Of a stretch of DNA of 21,039 nt, positions 1-7,245 are shown piece after piece. The stretch lies in the NCBI GenBank assembly GCA_003165095.1, contig PLSH01000332.1:31145-52183 (forward strand). Direction: 5' to 3'. This stretch comes from Acidobacteriaceae bacterium. GTDB lineage: Bacteria > Acidobacteriota > Terriglobia > Terriglobales > Acidobacteriaceae. The notes beneath the pieces are model-generated. The model worked only from the letters and a program-made list of their open reading frames with translations. It was not told the DNA's origin and did no database searches. Position 1 is the first letter of the stretch; each line of letters begins with the position of its first letter. Position numbers and translations under genes: made by a program.

Positions 1-81
1 GCAACCCGCCGTCAGAGAAATGCGATGACCTGCTTGCGCGCGATAGGATGGCTCCAATCTCATTCCTAAGGAGATCCGCCG

Positions 82-639
82 TTGGTTTTGCACCAGAAAC
101 TCTCTCTCGTCGCAATTCTCGCGCTAGGAGCCATGCTCGCCGCGCCCGCGCTTGCAGCGGCGCAGGAAACTGCCACCGACCTGTTTGCGCGTGCCAGGGC
201 CGAGGCAAAGGCGGAACACAAGAACGTTCTGATGGTTTTTTCCGCTTCCTGGTGCGGTCCCTGCAAACTCTACGAGCGATTTCTCGAAGACCCCCAGATG
301 AAGTCCATCACGGAAAAGGCGTTTGTGGTTCAGCGCATCGATGTGGGCGAGTTCACGAGCGAATCCAGGCATGCTGATACCCCCGGCGGCGTAGTGCTGC
401 GCACAAGTCTCGGCGCCGAGGGGGAGCCTGGCTACCCGTTCCTCGTCATGACAGGCGAAGACGGCAATCCAATCATCAACTCCTACCGGAATGGCAGTAC
501 AAACGCAAACGTTGGCTATCCTGCCTCGCCCGAGGAAATCGACTGGTATCTCGCGATGCTGAAGCGCGCCGCGCCAACTCTATCGCCAGATGACCTCGCC
601 GCGACGCAAGCCTGGCTGGACAAGCACGCTCCGCACTGA
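82..639 (+). CDS. Secreted thioredoxin-fold protein (185 aa)
   Basis: Predicted extracytoplasmic thiol-disulfide protein. The reading frame starts at a TTG codon, preceded 8 nt upstream by TAAGGAG (67-73); no in-frame ATG gives a full signal peptide, so TTG is preferred. Residues 1 to about 26 form a signal peptide (hydrophobic LVAILALGAMLAAPALA). The redox motif WCGPC lies at residues 57-61, and a Tyr-Pro pair at 118-119 sits where the cis-proline of the thioredoxin fold is expected. The length fits the thioredoxin_7-like group of periplasmic thioredoxins. From the family, it would reduce or isomerise disulfides in exported proteins; the partner cannot be told from the sequence. It lies 41 nt upstream of the adenosine deaminase gene on the same strand, which suggests co-transcription but no obvious shared pathway. 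Confidence 0.85.
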   Translation: MVLHQKLSLVAILALGAMLAAPALAAAQETATDLFARARAEAKAEHKNVLMVFSASWCGPCKLYERFLEDPQMKSITEKAFVVQRIDVGEFTSESRHADTPGGVVLRTSLGAEGEPGYPFLVMTGEDGNPIINSYRNGSTNANVGYPASPEEIDWYLAMLKRAAPTLSPDDLAATQAWLDKHAPH

Positions 640-680
640 GGCCCGAGAAATCACAACCCCACACCCGGTAAACTGTAAGA

Positions 681-1697
681 ATGTCGGGCATCGAAAATTT
701 CATCCGCCGCCTGCCCAAGGCCGAGCTGCATCTGCATCTCGAAGGCACCATCCTGCCCAGCACGCTGGTCGAGCTCAGTGCGCGCCACGATGCGCGCCCC
801 ATCACCCTCCCTGAGGCCGAATCGCTCTATCGATTCACTGATTTCACCGGCTTCATCGAAGCCTTCAAAGCCGTTACCCGCCTGCTTACCGCGCCCGAAG
901 ACTACGAACTTGCCGCCTGGCGCATGATAGAGCACCTGGCCGCGCAAGGGATTGTCCATGCCGAGGTCTACATCTCCGTCGGCGTGATCTACATGTGGCG
1001 CAAACACGACCCCACGGTCTTCGAACCCATCTTTGCCGGCCTGGAGCGCGCGCGCGAACGCGGCCGCCGCGAACTGGGCCTTTCGCTCTACTGGATCTTC
1101 GACGCCGTCCGTCACTTCTCCGTTCCCGAGGCCGAGCGCGTATTCCTCAAAGCCGCCGAGTTGCGCGCCGAATTTCCCGCTATCATCGGCATCGGCCTGG
1201 GCGGCGACGAACGCCTCGCCGGCTCCGAGCCCTTCCGCGAGCTCTACGCCGGGGCCCGCGCTGCCGGCCTCCGCCTCACCAACCACGCCGGCGAAACCAC
1301 CGGCCCTGAAGCCATTCGCGAAGCGCTCTCCATCGGCTCGGAGCGCATCGGCCACGCCGTCTCCGCCGTCAAGGACTTCTACCTGCTCCAGGAACTGAAG
1401 GAGCGCGGAATTCCCCTCGAGCTGAACCCCAGCTCGAACGTCCGCACCGGCGTCTGCCCCTCCTTTGCCGCGCATCCCCTGCGCCGCTATTTCGATTTCG
1501 GCCTGCGGGTCACTCTCAACTCCGACGATCCCGCCTTCTTCGGCTCCGATCTGGCCAATGAGTATCGCCTCGCGCACACAGAGCAGGGCTTTACCAGGAA
1601 AGAACTGCGTACCCTCGCAGCCAACTCCATTCGCGCCAGTTTTCTTCCGGAACCGGAAAAGACCGCGTGGCTTGCCCGGATTGAAACCACTCGGTAA
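681..1697 (+). CDS. Adenosine deaminase family protein (338 aa)
   Basis: Cytosolic metal-dependent purine-type deaminase of the amidohydrolase superfamily. All zinc-binding and catalytic positions of the family are visible: H17-x-H19 in ELHLHLEG, H202 and E205 in NHAGE, H225 in RIGHA, and D282-D283 in LNSDDP. Length is normal for the family. The family removes the 6-amino group from adenosine-like substrates; close relatives include adenine deaminase and the 6-amino-6-deoxyfutalosine deaminase of the futalosine menaquinone pathway. The RIGHAV motif (rather than RIGHG) and the SNVRTG stretch leave the exact substrate open. The ATG at 681 is chosen because it places the HxH motif at the usual distance from the N terminus; only a weak GTAAGA precedes it. 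No purine or menaquinone genes lie nearby to decide between substrates. Confidence 0.85.
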   Translation: MSGIENFIRRLPKAELHLHLEGTILPSTLVELSARHDARPITLPEAESLYRFTDFTGFIEAFKAVTRLLTAPEDYELAAWRMIEHLAAQGIVHAEVYISVGVIYMWRKHDPTVFEPIFAGLERARERGRRELGLSLYWIFDAVRHFSVPEAERVFLKAAELRAEFPAIIGIGLGGDERLAGSEPFRELYAGARAAGLRLTNHAGETTGPEAIREALSIGSERIGHAVSAVKDFYLLQELKERGIPLELNPSSNVRTGVCPSFAAHPLRRYFDFGLRVTLNSDDPAFFGSDLANEYRLAHTEQGFTRKELRTLAANSIRASFLPEPEKTAWLARIETTR

Positions 1698-1778
1698 ACA
1701 ACCCTGACTTCTGTGTCCCACGGCACGGTCCGCCGGCGTCGAATCTGCGGTATCATGTTTTCAGCAGGAGGCAGCGCC

Positions 1779-2015
1779 ATGTCCACCGAACCCGGCTCTC
1801 TCATACCCGAAGAAGAAACGTCCGCCATCGAGAAGCGGGACTACAAGACGCTGCGGGTCATTACCTGGGTCTCGGCCGGTATGGCCGTCGCTGCCCTCGG
1901 CATCTACCTCGGCGCCGAGCTGCGCAGCCGCGCAAAATTCAAAAAGCGCACCCCCTACGACTTCTACTCCAGCGCCGGAGAGCAGCAGGCCAGCGAGTTC
2001 GGCGTCGGCATCTAA
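1779..2015 (+). CDS. Small single-span membrane protein, unknown function (78 aa)
   Basis: Family not recognised. The ATG at 1779 is chosen over an upstream in-frame GTG at 1713 because a perfect AGGAGG (1766-1771) sits 7 nt before it. The protein has an acidic N-terminal part (EEETSAIEKRDYK), one hydrophobic helix at about residues 26-44 (LRVITWVSAGMAVAALGIYL) and a basic patch (RSRAKFKKR) after the helix, so the C-terminal part is probably cytoplasmic by the positive-inside rule. It ends in a short Ser/Gly-rich tail. It follows the deaminase gene by 81 nt on the same strand. No function is assigned. Confidence 0.7.
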   Translation: MSTEPGSLIPEEETSAIEKRDYKTLRVITWVSAGMAVAALGIYLGAELRSRAKFKKRTPYDFYSSAGEQQASEFGVGI

Positions 2016-2062
2016 GTCGGCGATCTGCCGAAAAATCCCAATCCACATTCTCCCGGCAGGGA

Positions 2063-2114
2063 GGAGACGAAAATAGCCTTGGGTGAGACCCCTGGGTCAG
2101 CGTTTTTTCGTCCC
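2063..2114 (+). terminator. Possible terminator-like hairpin upstream of marR
   Basis: Arms GACGAAAA (2066-2073) and TTTTCGTC (2105-2112) are perfectly complementary, extendable by two G-C pairs around a bulged A. They enclose a small inner hairpin GGGT-gag-ACCC, and the right arm contains a run of six T (2103-2108). It lies between the stop of the small membrane protein and the marR promoter, where an insulator is expected. The A/T composition of the base of the stem makes it a weak candidate. Confidence 0.35.
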
Positions 2115-2144
2115 AAGCGGTTCCGCAGTTTCGTTCTTAAATAA

Positions 2145-2169
2145 TAGTTGACTAGGAAACAGTTAACTG
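2145..2169. promoter_or_regulatory. Candidate MarR operator (two palindromes over the promoter)
   Basis: Two related 10-bp palindromes, TAGTTGACTA (2145-2154, one central mismatch) and CAGTTAACTG (2160-2169, perfect), have centres 15 bp apart and share AGTTRACT. The first covers the -35 box and the second abuts the -10 box. A third imperfect palindrome, GTTGACTAGGAAAC (2147-2160), is centred on CTAG. MarR regulators usually repress their own operon by binding such sites over the promoter; autoregulation here is inferred from position. Confidence 0.55.
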
Positions 2170-2176
2170 GTATTCT
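2148..2176 (+). promoter_or_regulatory. Sigma70-type promoter of marR, probably leaderless
   Basis: TTGACT (2148-2153) and TATTCT (2171-2176) are separated by exactly 17 bp, and TGG directly before TATTCT gives an extended -10. The expected transcription start, about 7 nt after the -10 box, falls on or next to the A of the marR ATG at 2183. No ribosome binding site precedes that ATG. The simplest reading is a leaderless mRNA. Confidence 0.6.
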
Positions 2177-2182
2177 TTATCC

Positions 2183-2656
2183 ATGACGAGTACCAAACCA
2201 TCCACGCAGGCCCTCAGCGATCTGAAGCAGCACGCGGGTTTCTGGCTGCGCTTCGTGTCCAATCACGTGTCCCACGCCTTCGCGCGCAAGCTCCTTTCGA
2301 GCGGCGTCACCGTGGCTGAATGGGTCGTGCTCCGCGAAATGTATGGCCGCGATGAAATGCCGCCGAGCGTGCTTGCCGATCGCACCGGAATGACGCGAGG
2401 CGCTGCATCGAAGCTGGTCGATCGGCTGTTGGGCAAACAACTGGTTACGCGCCAGGACCGCACCGACGACCGCCGCTTCCAGGACATCGCCCTTACGCCC
2501 ACAGGACGCCGCCTGGTGCCTTCGCTGGCCGCGCTGGCCGACCGCAACGACGAGCAATTCTTTGCGCCGCTCTCCGAAAAAGAACGCGAAACCCTGGTTG
2601 CAACTCTCAAAAAAATCGTGCGGGCGCACCGCCTGCATAAACTGCCAACCGAGTAA
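2183..2656 (+). CDS. MarR-family transcriptional regulator (157 aa)
   Basis: DNA-binding winged-helix regulator of normal MarR length. The helix-turn-helix is visible in the middle (PSVLADRTGMTRGAASKLVD) and is followed by the wing with DDRRFQDIALTPTGR, the family's DxRxxxxxLTxxG signature. The flanking N- and C-terminal helices should form the dimer interface. The ATG at 2183 is the only sensible start but lacks a Shine-Dalgarno sequence, in agreement with the leaderless promoter directly upstream. It is followed after 10 nt by a DUF1398 gene, forming a two-gene unit. MarR proteins commonly respond to phenolics, oxidants or antibiotics; the ligand here is unknown. Overlapping palindromes in the promoter point to autoregulation. 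Confidence 0.9.
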   Translation: MTSTKPSTQALSDLKQHAGFWLRFVSNHVSHAFARKLLSSGVTVAEWVVLREMYGRDEMPPSVLADRTGMTRGAASKLVDRLLGKQLVTRQDRTDDRRFQDIALTPTGRRLVPSLAALADRNDEQFFAPLSEKERETLVATLKKIVRAHRLHKLPTE

Positions 2657-2666
2657 AGGAGAAGCG

Positions 2667-3068
2667 ATGAATACGCAAGCAATACATGAGGTGACGATCG
2701 AGACGCAGGAAGGAAAGATGACCTTCCCGCAGGCAGTACGCAGGCTGTTGGAGGTTGGCGTGGAGTCTTACTTTGTCGATCTGGCCGCCGGGCGCAAGAC
2801 CTATTACCTCGCTGACGGTGGAACGCATGCAGAGCCGATGATCCTCAAGCTGGATGCGGTCGCCGAAGAGTTCTCATCTTCCGAAACTGTCGCCGCAATC
2901 CGCGCAGCCCAGGCCGACACCATCCGCTATCCCGAATTCGTTAAGCGCTCGACGGCCGCCGGAGTGATCGGCTATTGGGCGTTCCTTACCGGAAAAAGGG
3001 TCATCTACTTTGGCCGCAAGGGCCAGTCGCACGTCGAGGAATTCCCAAAGCCGAAGGCGCAGCAGTAA
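2667..3068 (+). CDS. DUF1398 family protein (133 aa)
   Basis: Small soluble protein resembling the DUF1398 (YbcV-like) family, recognised from the GVESYFVDLAAGRKTYYLADG segment near the N terminus, the central I-R-x-x-Q-x-x-x-x-x-Y-x-E-F helix and the C-terminal AGVIGYWAFLTGKRVIYFGRKG stretch ending in EEFPKP. Function of the family is not established; some entries carry the label 'phage envelope protein' without clear evidence. The start at 2667 is chosen because AAAGGAG (2655-2661), overlapping the marR stop, precedes it by 5 nt; a longer in-frame extension from 2562 would overlap marR out of frame. The tight coupling suggests that the MarR protein controls this gene, possibly as part of a small-molecule response. 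Confidence 0.75.
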   Translation: MNTQAIHEVTIETQEGKMTFPQAVRRLLEVGVESYFVDLAAGRKTYYLADGGTHAEPMILKLDAVAEEFSSSETVAAIRAAQADTIRYPEFVKRSTAAGVIGYWAFLTGKRVIYFGRKGQSHVEEFPKPKAQQ

Positions 3069-3167
3069 TGAAATGCGAGCCGCTCTCTCTGGCATTGGGT
3101 AAACCGATCTCCCCCCAAAGTAGAGTTGATAGCCAACAGCGGAAACCAGATTCCCCAAAATCTCTCG

Positions 3168-6100
3168 TCAGTTTGGCACCACCAGCAACGTGATCGACTG
3201 CGCCGGAAACGTGTAGCTGATGGTGCTGGTTGTGCCGGTCCCTGTGGGCGGCGTGATGGTTGCGGCCGTCCCCGCGACAATCGCGTTCAGGTTCGCATTG
3301 CTGTAGAGATATACCTGCGCGGTCGTGCTCGTAGCCGTAAAGTTCTCGAGTGACAAGGTCGAAGTCAGCGGCCCATACGTTTTGTTGATCACCATCACGG
3401 TTATGGCGCTGTCTTTGCTGCGCAGTGCGCCGTAAACGGAAAGCGTTCCCTGATTTGCGCTTGTAGAGTTGAGCGCCGTATTGCCGAACATCGAGTTCTT
3501 GCCGTCGTAATTGCGGTAAATCTCAAAAGCCATCAGGCCCGGAACCTGCGTGGTCGGGTCCGGCGGTCCCCACAGAGTTGCAAGGTCGAGGCCGTATTTT
3601 CCGAAGATACCCAGTATGTCAGCCTGGGCGACCGCGCCATTGATATTCTCCTGCCCGCCCCAGTTGTACTCGGTGAATGCTACCTTGGTGTCGGGGTAAT
3701 CGGTATTCACCCAACCTTGTGCCATCGGAATCAACCGCGGGGCTTGCAACGGGGTCGAGCAACTCGCGGTGTAATTCGTGTCCGTAGTGTAGTTAGGTTG
3801 CGGATAATTGGGATCGGTATAGATCGGATCCCATAAAACGCGCGTGGAGTTCAATCGGACTTCCTGTTCCTGCGTATCTCCCGCCGTAGTCAGGCCCACA
3901 CCGTTACCGTTATAGACGCCAGCGAAATAAGTGTGCATGTCAAGATAATCCAGCAGGCGCGAGCCGTAAGTGGCGGAGGCCGACTTGAACTGCTGCAGGT
4001 ATTCCTCAATAAACGGAATGCCTCCGTGAGCCGTGCGGTCAATCGGCCCGCTCCACGGCTCATAGCACGGCCCGGTCTCCCATCCGTTCTCGATGTCCTT
4101 CTTCGAATAAAAGTAATTCCACCAGTAATCCACCACCGGCCCGCTCACAGCCGCGGTCGAATCGGAATTCTTGATGGCCTCGGCTGTAGCGATGCCGTTA
4201 TTAATCACTTCGTCGTAAGTGGAGGGCACGGGGTGCACGTCGCGATGCACTGCGTCCCACCATGCGGGTTCGTTGTCCAGATCATAGATGGCTACGCCGC
4301 CGTTGGCTGCGGTTCCAAATTTTCCCACCAGGTACGCTACCCAGCCGGCCGCCCACGATGGGCCCTCTGTCTGGTCAGTGGTGTTGGGATTGTTGCCGGT
4401 TATGTTGCACCCGTTCGAGTTTGTGCAGCCATTGACACCCTCTGGATATAGGCCGTCTCCGCATAATCCGCTATATGGATCGACTGCGACCTGATTGGGA
4501 TAAAGGGACGTCGGGAATCCGCACGCAGTGCTGTTGCTCGCCACCCATCCCAGCACCGGAACCGTGCCTAGAGTCTTGGCGCCGACTGATTCGTCGCTTT
4601 CCACCTGGGTGTTGAACTCGCCCGTGGCCTCCAGGCCGGTGGCCCCAACCCCGTTTTCAAAGTACCAGTCGCTGCCCGCGTTGGTAACGTCAAGTTGGTA
4701 GTTGTACCGCGAGGTCGCGTCTCCGCCCCAGCGGTCTACCGGCAGATTCACGGCCTTGGCTGTGTTCTGGTTGAGCGAGTATCCATTCATGCCGTAAATG
4801 TCCGGGCTGATTGCGTGGGTCTGGTTGCCTGCGTCCACTGTCAACGCCGGGCCGGTGGCGCTGGCCGCCTGGTTTAGCTGAACCGTTGCGCTGCCGCTGA
4901 CTGTCGGCGTTGAGACGCTGGTAGCTGTCACCGTTACCGTTGCCGGAGCAGGAAAGGGCGTGTTGTAGAGCCCTGCCGCGCTGATGTCGCCGGGGCTCAG
5001 GCTGCTGCCCGAGGGCGCCGACACTGACCAGTTGACTGCATGATTGAAACTGCCGTTGCCAATCACGGTTGCCACAAACTGCTGTTGGGTTCCAATCGTC
5101 ACCGCAGTAGTCGGCGTCACGGTGATCGAAATGATCCCCGGCTCGTTGTAGGTGGCAGTCACCGTCGCGTTGGCGGTCATGGTCACATCGCAAACGCTGA
5201 TGCTGGGGTTTGAATTACATCCGGACCACGCGACAAGGGAATAAGTGTTATAGGAAAGCGGGGCGGATAGTGTGACTAAGGTATTCGCGCTATAAGTCCG
5301 CGTGAAGCTGGTCGTTCCTGTTCCTTGCCCATTGTTATCCAGCGGAGTTACGTTGACGGAGATGCCGCTCGAGGGAGCAACTGAGTTGACTGTGAGCACA
5401 TAAGTCGCGCCCGAAGTTACGGTAACTGTGCCCGTTCCCGTCGCGATCGAGTAAGTGGACGAGCTTGCGGCATCCGGCGTGTAAGTCGCGGTCAGCGTGT
5501 CGCTGCCCGCGGCCAGCGAACCCGCTGGAACGGTGATTGACGCGCTTCCGCCGCTCAGCGCCGTGGCCGCGGACGTGTAGCCGCCGCTGCTCAACGTTAC
5601 CGAGCCGGTGGGCGTGGGATTGCCGCTGCCCCCGCTCACGGCGATCGTCACTGTGAGCGCCTGTGACGTCGTAATGCTCGAGAAGGCCGGCGTTACTGTC
5701 ACGGTCGGCGTGATCAGCGCCGCCGTTACCGTCACAGTATTCGTTCCTGTCGCGCTCGTGTAAGTCGAGGAGCTCGCCGTATCCGGGGTATAAGTAGCTT
5801 TAAGCGTATTGCTGCCTGCCGGCAGAGTGCCGGCGGGAATCGTGATTGGCGCACTGGGCGGGGTGCCTGCCAGCGTCATTGTCGCGGAGGTGTAGCTGCC
5901 GCTGGTCAGGGTCACGGTCCCGGTGGGTGCTGGATTGCCGCTGCCCCCGCTCACGGCGATCGTTACTGTGAGCGCCTGTGACGTCGTAATGTTTGAGAAA
6001 GCCAGCGTTACCGTCGCGGTCGGCGTGATCAGCGCCGCAGTCACCGTCACTGAATTGGTCCCCGACGCGCTGTTGTAAGTCGAAGAACTTCCCGCATCGG

Positions 6101-6437
6101 GCGTATAAGTCACAGTAATCGTGTCGCTTCCCAGGGCCAGTGAGCCTGCCGGAACATTCAGTGAAGCGCCACCGTTGCTCAGTGACATGGCCGCGGGAGA
6201 GTAGCTTCCGCTGTTCAACGACACATTTCCGGTAGGCGTTGGGCTGTCGTTCACCGATATCGTTATCGTGAGCGCCTGGGCCGTTGTGATGCTTTGGGAA
6301 GACAACGTTACCGTCACTGTTGGGGTGGTCTTCGATTGCGGTGGAGGCGATGACGAAAGGTTCCCGCCGCATCCAGCTAACCATAGACTCGCCGCCGCAC
6401 AAATCCCAAAAGCCGTATATCGCGCCACGATTCTCAT
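3168..6437 (-). CDS. Ig-repeat lipoprotein with GH44 glycoside hydrolase domain (1089 aa)
   Basis: Probable cell-surface beta-1,4-glucanase or xyloglucanase. The start at 6437 is chosen over an in-frame one at 6530 because GGAGGTG precedes it by 6 nt and a lipoprotein signal peptide begins there, with lipobox LAGC and Cys at residue 23. Domain order: Ser/Pro linker; three Ig-like repeats (38-137, 138-242, 243-342); a beta-rich module with a Cys pair, C407 and C416 (about 345-432); an Ig-like module (435-522); and a GH44 catalytic domain (about 528 to the end). GH44 hallmarks are ISPDIYGMN, RWGGDATSRYNY, DNEPAWW with the presumed acid/base E723, and FTEYNWGG with the presumed nucleophile E923. 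Both catalytic Glu are present, so activity is likely. The C-terminal beta module follows the barrel as in other GH44 enzymes. It converges with the DUF1398 gene (99 bp, no clear terminator) and diverges from the TonB-dependent receptor gene. Confidence 0.88.
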   Translation of the reverse strand: MRIVARYTAFGICAAASLWLAGCGGNLSSSPPPQSKTTPTVTVTLSSQSITTAQALTITISVNDSPTPTGNVSLNSGSYSPAAMSLSNGGASLNVPAGSLALGSDTITVTYTPDAGSSSTYNSASGTNSVTVTAALITPTATVTLAFSNITTSQALTVTIAVSGGSGNPAPTGTVTLTSGSYTSATMTLAGTPPSAPITIPAGTLPAGSNTLKATYTPDTASSSTYTSATGTNTVTVTAALITPTVTVTPAFSSITTSQALTVTIAVSGGSGNPTPTGSVTLSSGGYTSAATALSGGSASITVPAGSLAAGSDTLTATYTPDAASSSTYSIATGTGTVTVTSGATYVLTVNSVAPSSGISVNVTPLDNNGQGTGTTSFTRTYSANTLVTLSAPLSYNTYSLVAWSGCNSNPSISVCDVTMTANATVTATYNEPGIISITVTPTTAVTIGTQQQFVATVIGNGSFNHAVNWSVSAPSGSSLSPGDISAAGLYNTPFPAPATVTVTATSVSTPTVSGSATVQLNQAASATGPALTVDAGNQTHAISPDIYGMNGYSLNQNTAKAVNLPVDRWGGDATSRYNYQLDVTNAGSDWYFENGVGATGLEATGEFNTQVESDESVGAKTLGTVPVLGWVASNSTACGFPTSLYPNQVAVDPYSGLCGDGLYPEGVNGCTNSNGCNITGNNPNTTDQTEGPSWAAGWVAYLVGKFGTAANGGVAIYDLDNEPAWWDAVHRDVHPVPSTYDEVINNGIATAEAIKNSDSTAAVSGPVVDYWWNYFYSKKDIENGWETGPCYEPWSGPIDRTAHGGIPFIEEYLQQFKSASATYGSRLLDYLDMHTYFAGVYNGNGVGLTTAGDTQEQEVRLNSTRVLWDPIYTDPNYPQPNYTTDTNYTASCSTPLQAPRLIPMAQGWVNTDYPDTKVAFTEYNWGGQENINGAVAQADILGIFGKYGLDLATLWGPPDPTTQVPGLMAFEIYRNYDGKNSMFGNTALNSTSANQGTLSVYGALRSKDSAITVMVINKTYGPLTSTLSLENFTATSTTAQVYLYSNANLNAIVAGTAATITPPTGTGTTSTISYTFPAQSITLLVVPN
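5412..6326 (-). repeat. Three tandem Ig-like domain repeats inside the GH44 lipoprotein gene
   Basis: Coding tandem repeat of about 300-315 bp per unit (100, 105 and 100 codons). Units 2 and 3 are close at DNA level; for example the 24-bp stretches at 5617-5640 and 5932-5955 are identical and 315 bp apart. Unit 1 is more diverged. Each unit runs from TPTxTVT through YTPDxxSSSTY to GTxTVTVT. Confidence 0.85.
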
Positions 6438-6551
6438 CTCAGTCACCTCCCGCGGGCCGGCCCGAAACTTCGCCTTTCGCCCCCGGTCGCGGCGGACTGT
6501 AACGCCCAGTGCCCTTGCTGCCGCGCGCAAGTCATGCTACCACTCCCCAGG

Positions 6552-6567
6552 ATGATATCGACATCAT
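6552..6567. promoter_or_regulatory. Candidate operator upstream of the GH44 gene
   Basis: ATGATATCGACATCAT is a 16-bp near-palindrome (7 of 8 symmetrical base pairs) with a central CG, the style of LacI-family operators. It lies about 115 bp upstream of the GH44 start codon and could control that gene or the divergent pair. No cognate regulator gene is in the window. Confidence 0.4.
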
Positions 6568-6836
6568 TTCCAGCGCAATTCAGCGCGCGGTCACCATCGG
6601 CTGCCGCAAACCGCGAGAAATAAAGCCCACATTCGGCATTGGGTTGCGGGCCGAAAAAACCCTGGGTCCGAGGCGGAAGACTCCAGATGCCGGCTCGCGC
6701 CGCCTGGGGCGGGAGAATCTGCACCGGCAGCGCTTCTCATCCGGCTTGGGCCGCCGGAGGGACGAAGGGAAGGCCATTCATCAATTCATTAACTGATTTA
6801 TTGTGTGTATGTTGCATGATCTCTCGCGTCTCTGTC

Positions 6837-6868
6837 CTGGGTCCCGCGAAGGCCGTCGCGGGACCCGG
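6837..6868. repeat. Strong inverted repeat (hairpin) in the divergent region
   Basis: GGGTCCCGCGA (6839-6849) and TCGCGGGACCC (6856-6866) are perfect 11-bp complements around the 6-nt loop AGGCCG; one G-T and one C-G pair extend the stem. Neither strand has a following T run, so it is not a standard intrinsic terminator. Role unknown. Confidence 0.7.
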
Positions 6869-7071
6869 CCTGCGTTTCTGATAATCCACTCAGCCCCACC
6901 CTGCATCCCGGCGGCCGGCGCTTTCAATCTCAGGTTCCCCTGCCACTTTCCCTGTGGAAATTGTCTCTTGCCGTGAAGGCTGGCAACGCCCCCGTCGGTA
7001 CCTCCCGGTCCTGTCGGACCCCGGCACAAGCCCTGAAAGACTGATAATTTCACGATAGCGATCCCATCTTT

Positions 7072-7090
7072 GAAAAATAATGAATTTTTC
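7072..7090. repeat. AT-rich inverted repeat next to the receptor promoter
   Basis: GAAAAAT (7072-7078) and ATTTTTC (7084-7090) are perfect 7-bp complements with loop AATGA, ending 4 bp before the candidate -35 box. It could be an UP-element-like AT tract or a regulator site; nothing in the sequence decides. Confidence 0.4.
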
Positions 7091-7093
7091 CTC

Positions 7094-7123
7094 TTGACAG
7101 ACGTTGAACCCAAGCGTCAAAAT
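7094..7123 (+). promoter_or_regulatory. Candidate promoter of the TonB-dependent receptor operon
   Basis: A consensus -35 TTGACA (7094-7099) is followed after 18 bp by CAAAAT (7118-7123), which matches TATAAT at four of six positions. It would give a leader of about 115 nt before the start codon at 7246. GTCAA (7116-7120) forms an inverted repeat with TTGAC of the -35 box. No second promoter was evident before the two downstream genes. Confidence 0.45.
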
Positions 7124-7245
7124 TCGGTTCCAACATGCAAAACAGGAATCTGCGTTCCGTGTTTTCAGTGGTTCGTCCGGGCCATGCTGTTTGTGAACCG
7201 GATCTGCAGACTAAATGGAATGTAGCCGAACGGGGGGAACTACTT

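Larger units (their letters stand above)
6438..7245. other. 808-bp divergent intergenic region
   Basis: No convincing gene was found. Short open frames exist on both strands but have no ribosome binding site plus recognisable protein. The region holds the GH44-side leader with a candidate operator (6552-6567), a strong inverted repeat (6837-6868), a smaller AT-rich inverted repeat (7072-7090), a candidate promoter for the receptor gene (7094-7123) and the receptor leader. The stretch from 6600 to 6830 has no feature I can support. Confidence 0.6.

Noticed and set aside
651..1721. Long open frame (356 codons) on the minus strand opposite the adenosine deaminase gene
   Set aside because: It mirrors a gene with all family motifs in a GC-rich sequence; the antisense product is Gly/Ala/Glu-rich with no recognisable domain.
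6438..6530. 31-residue N-terminal extension of the GH44 lipoprotein
   Set aside because: The internal ATG has a strong ribosome binding site and directly starts a lipoprotein signal peptide; the extension is Arg-rich and would mask it.
6509..6881. Small open frames in the divergent intergenic region
   Set aside because: No ribosome binding sites with sensible starts, overlapping frames on both strands, no recognisable protein.
7135..7245. Upstream ATG extending the receptor by 37 residues
   Set aside because: It lacks a good ribosome binding site, would move the signal peptide inward, and lies too close to the candidate -10 box.
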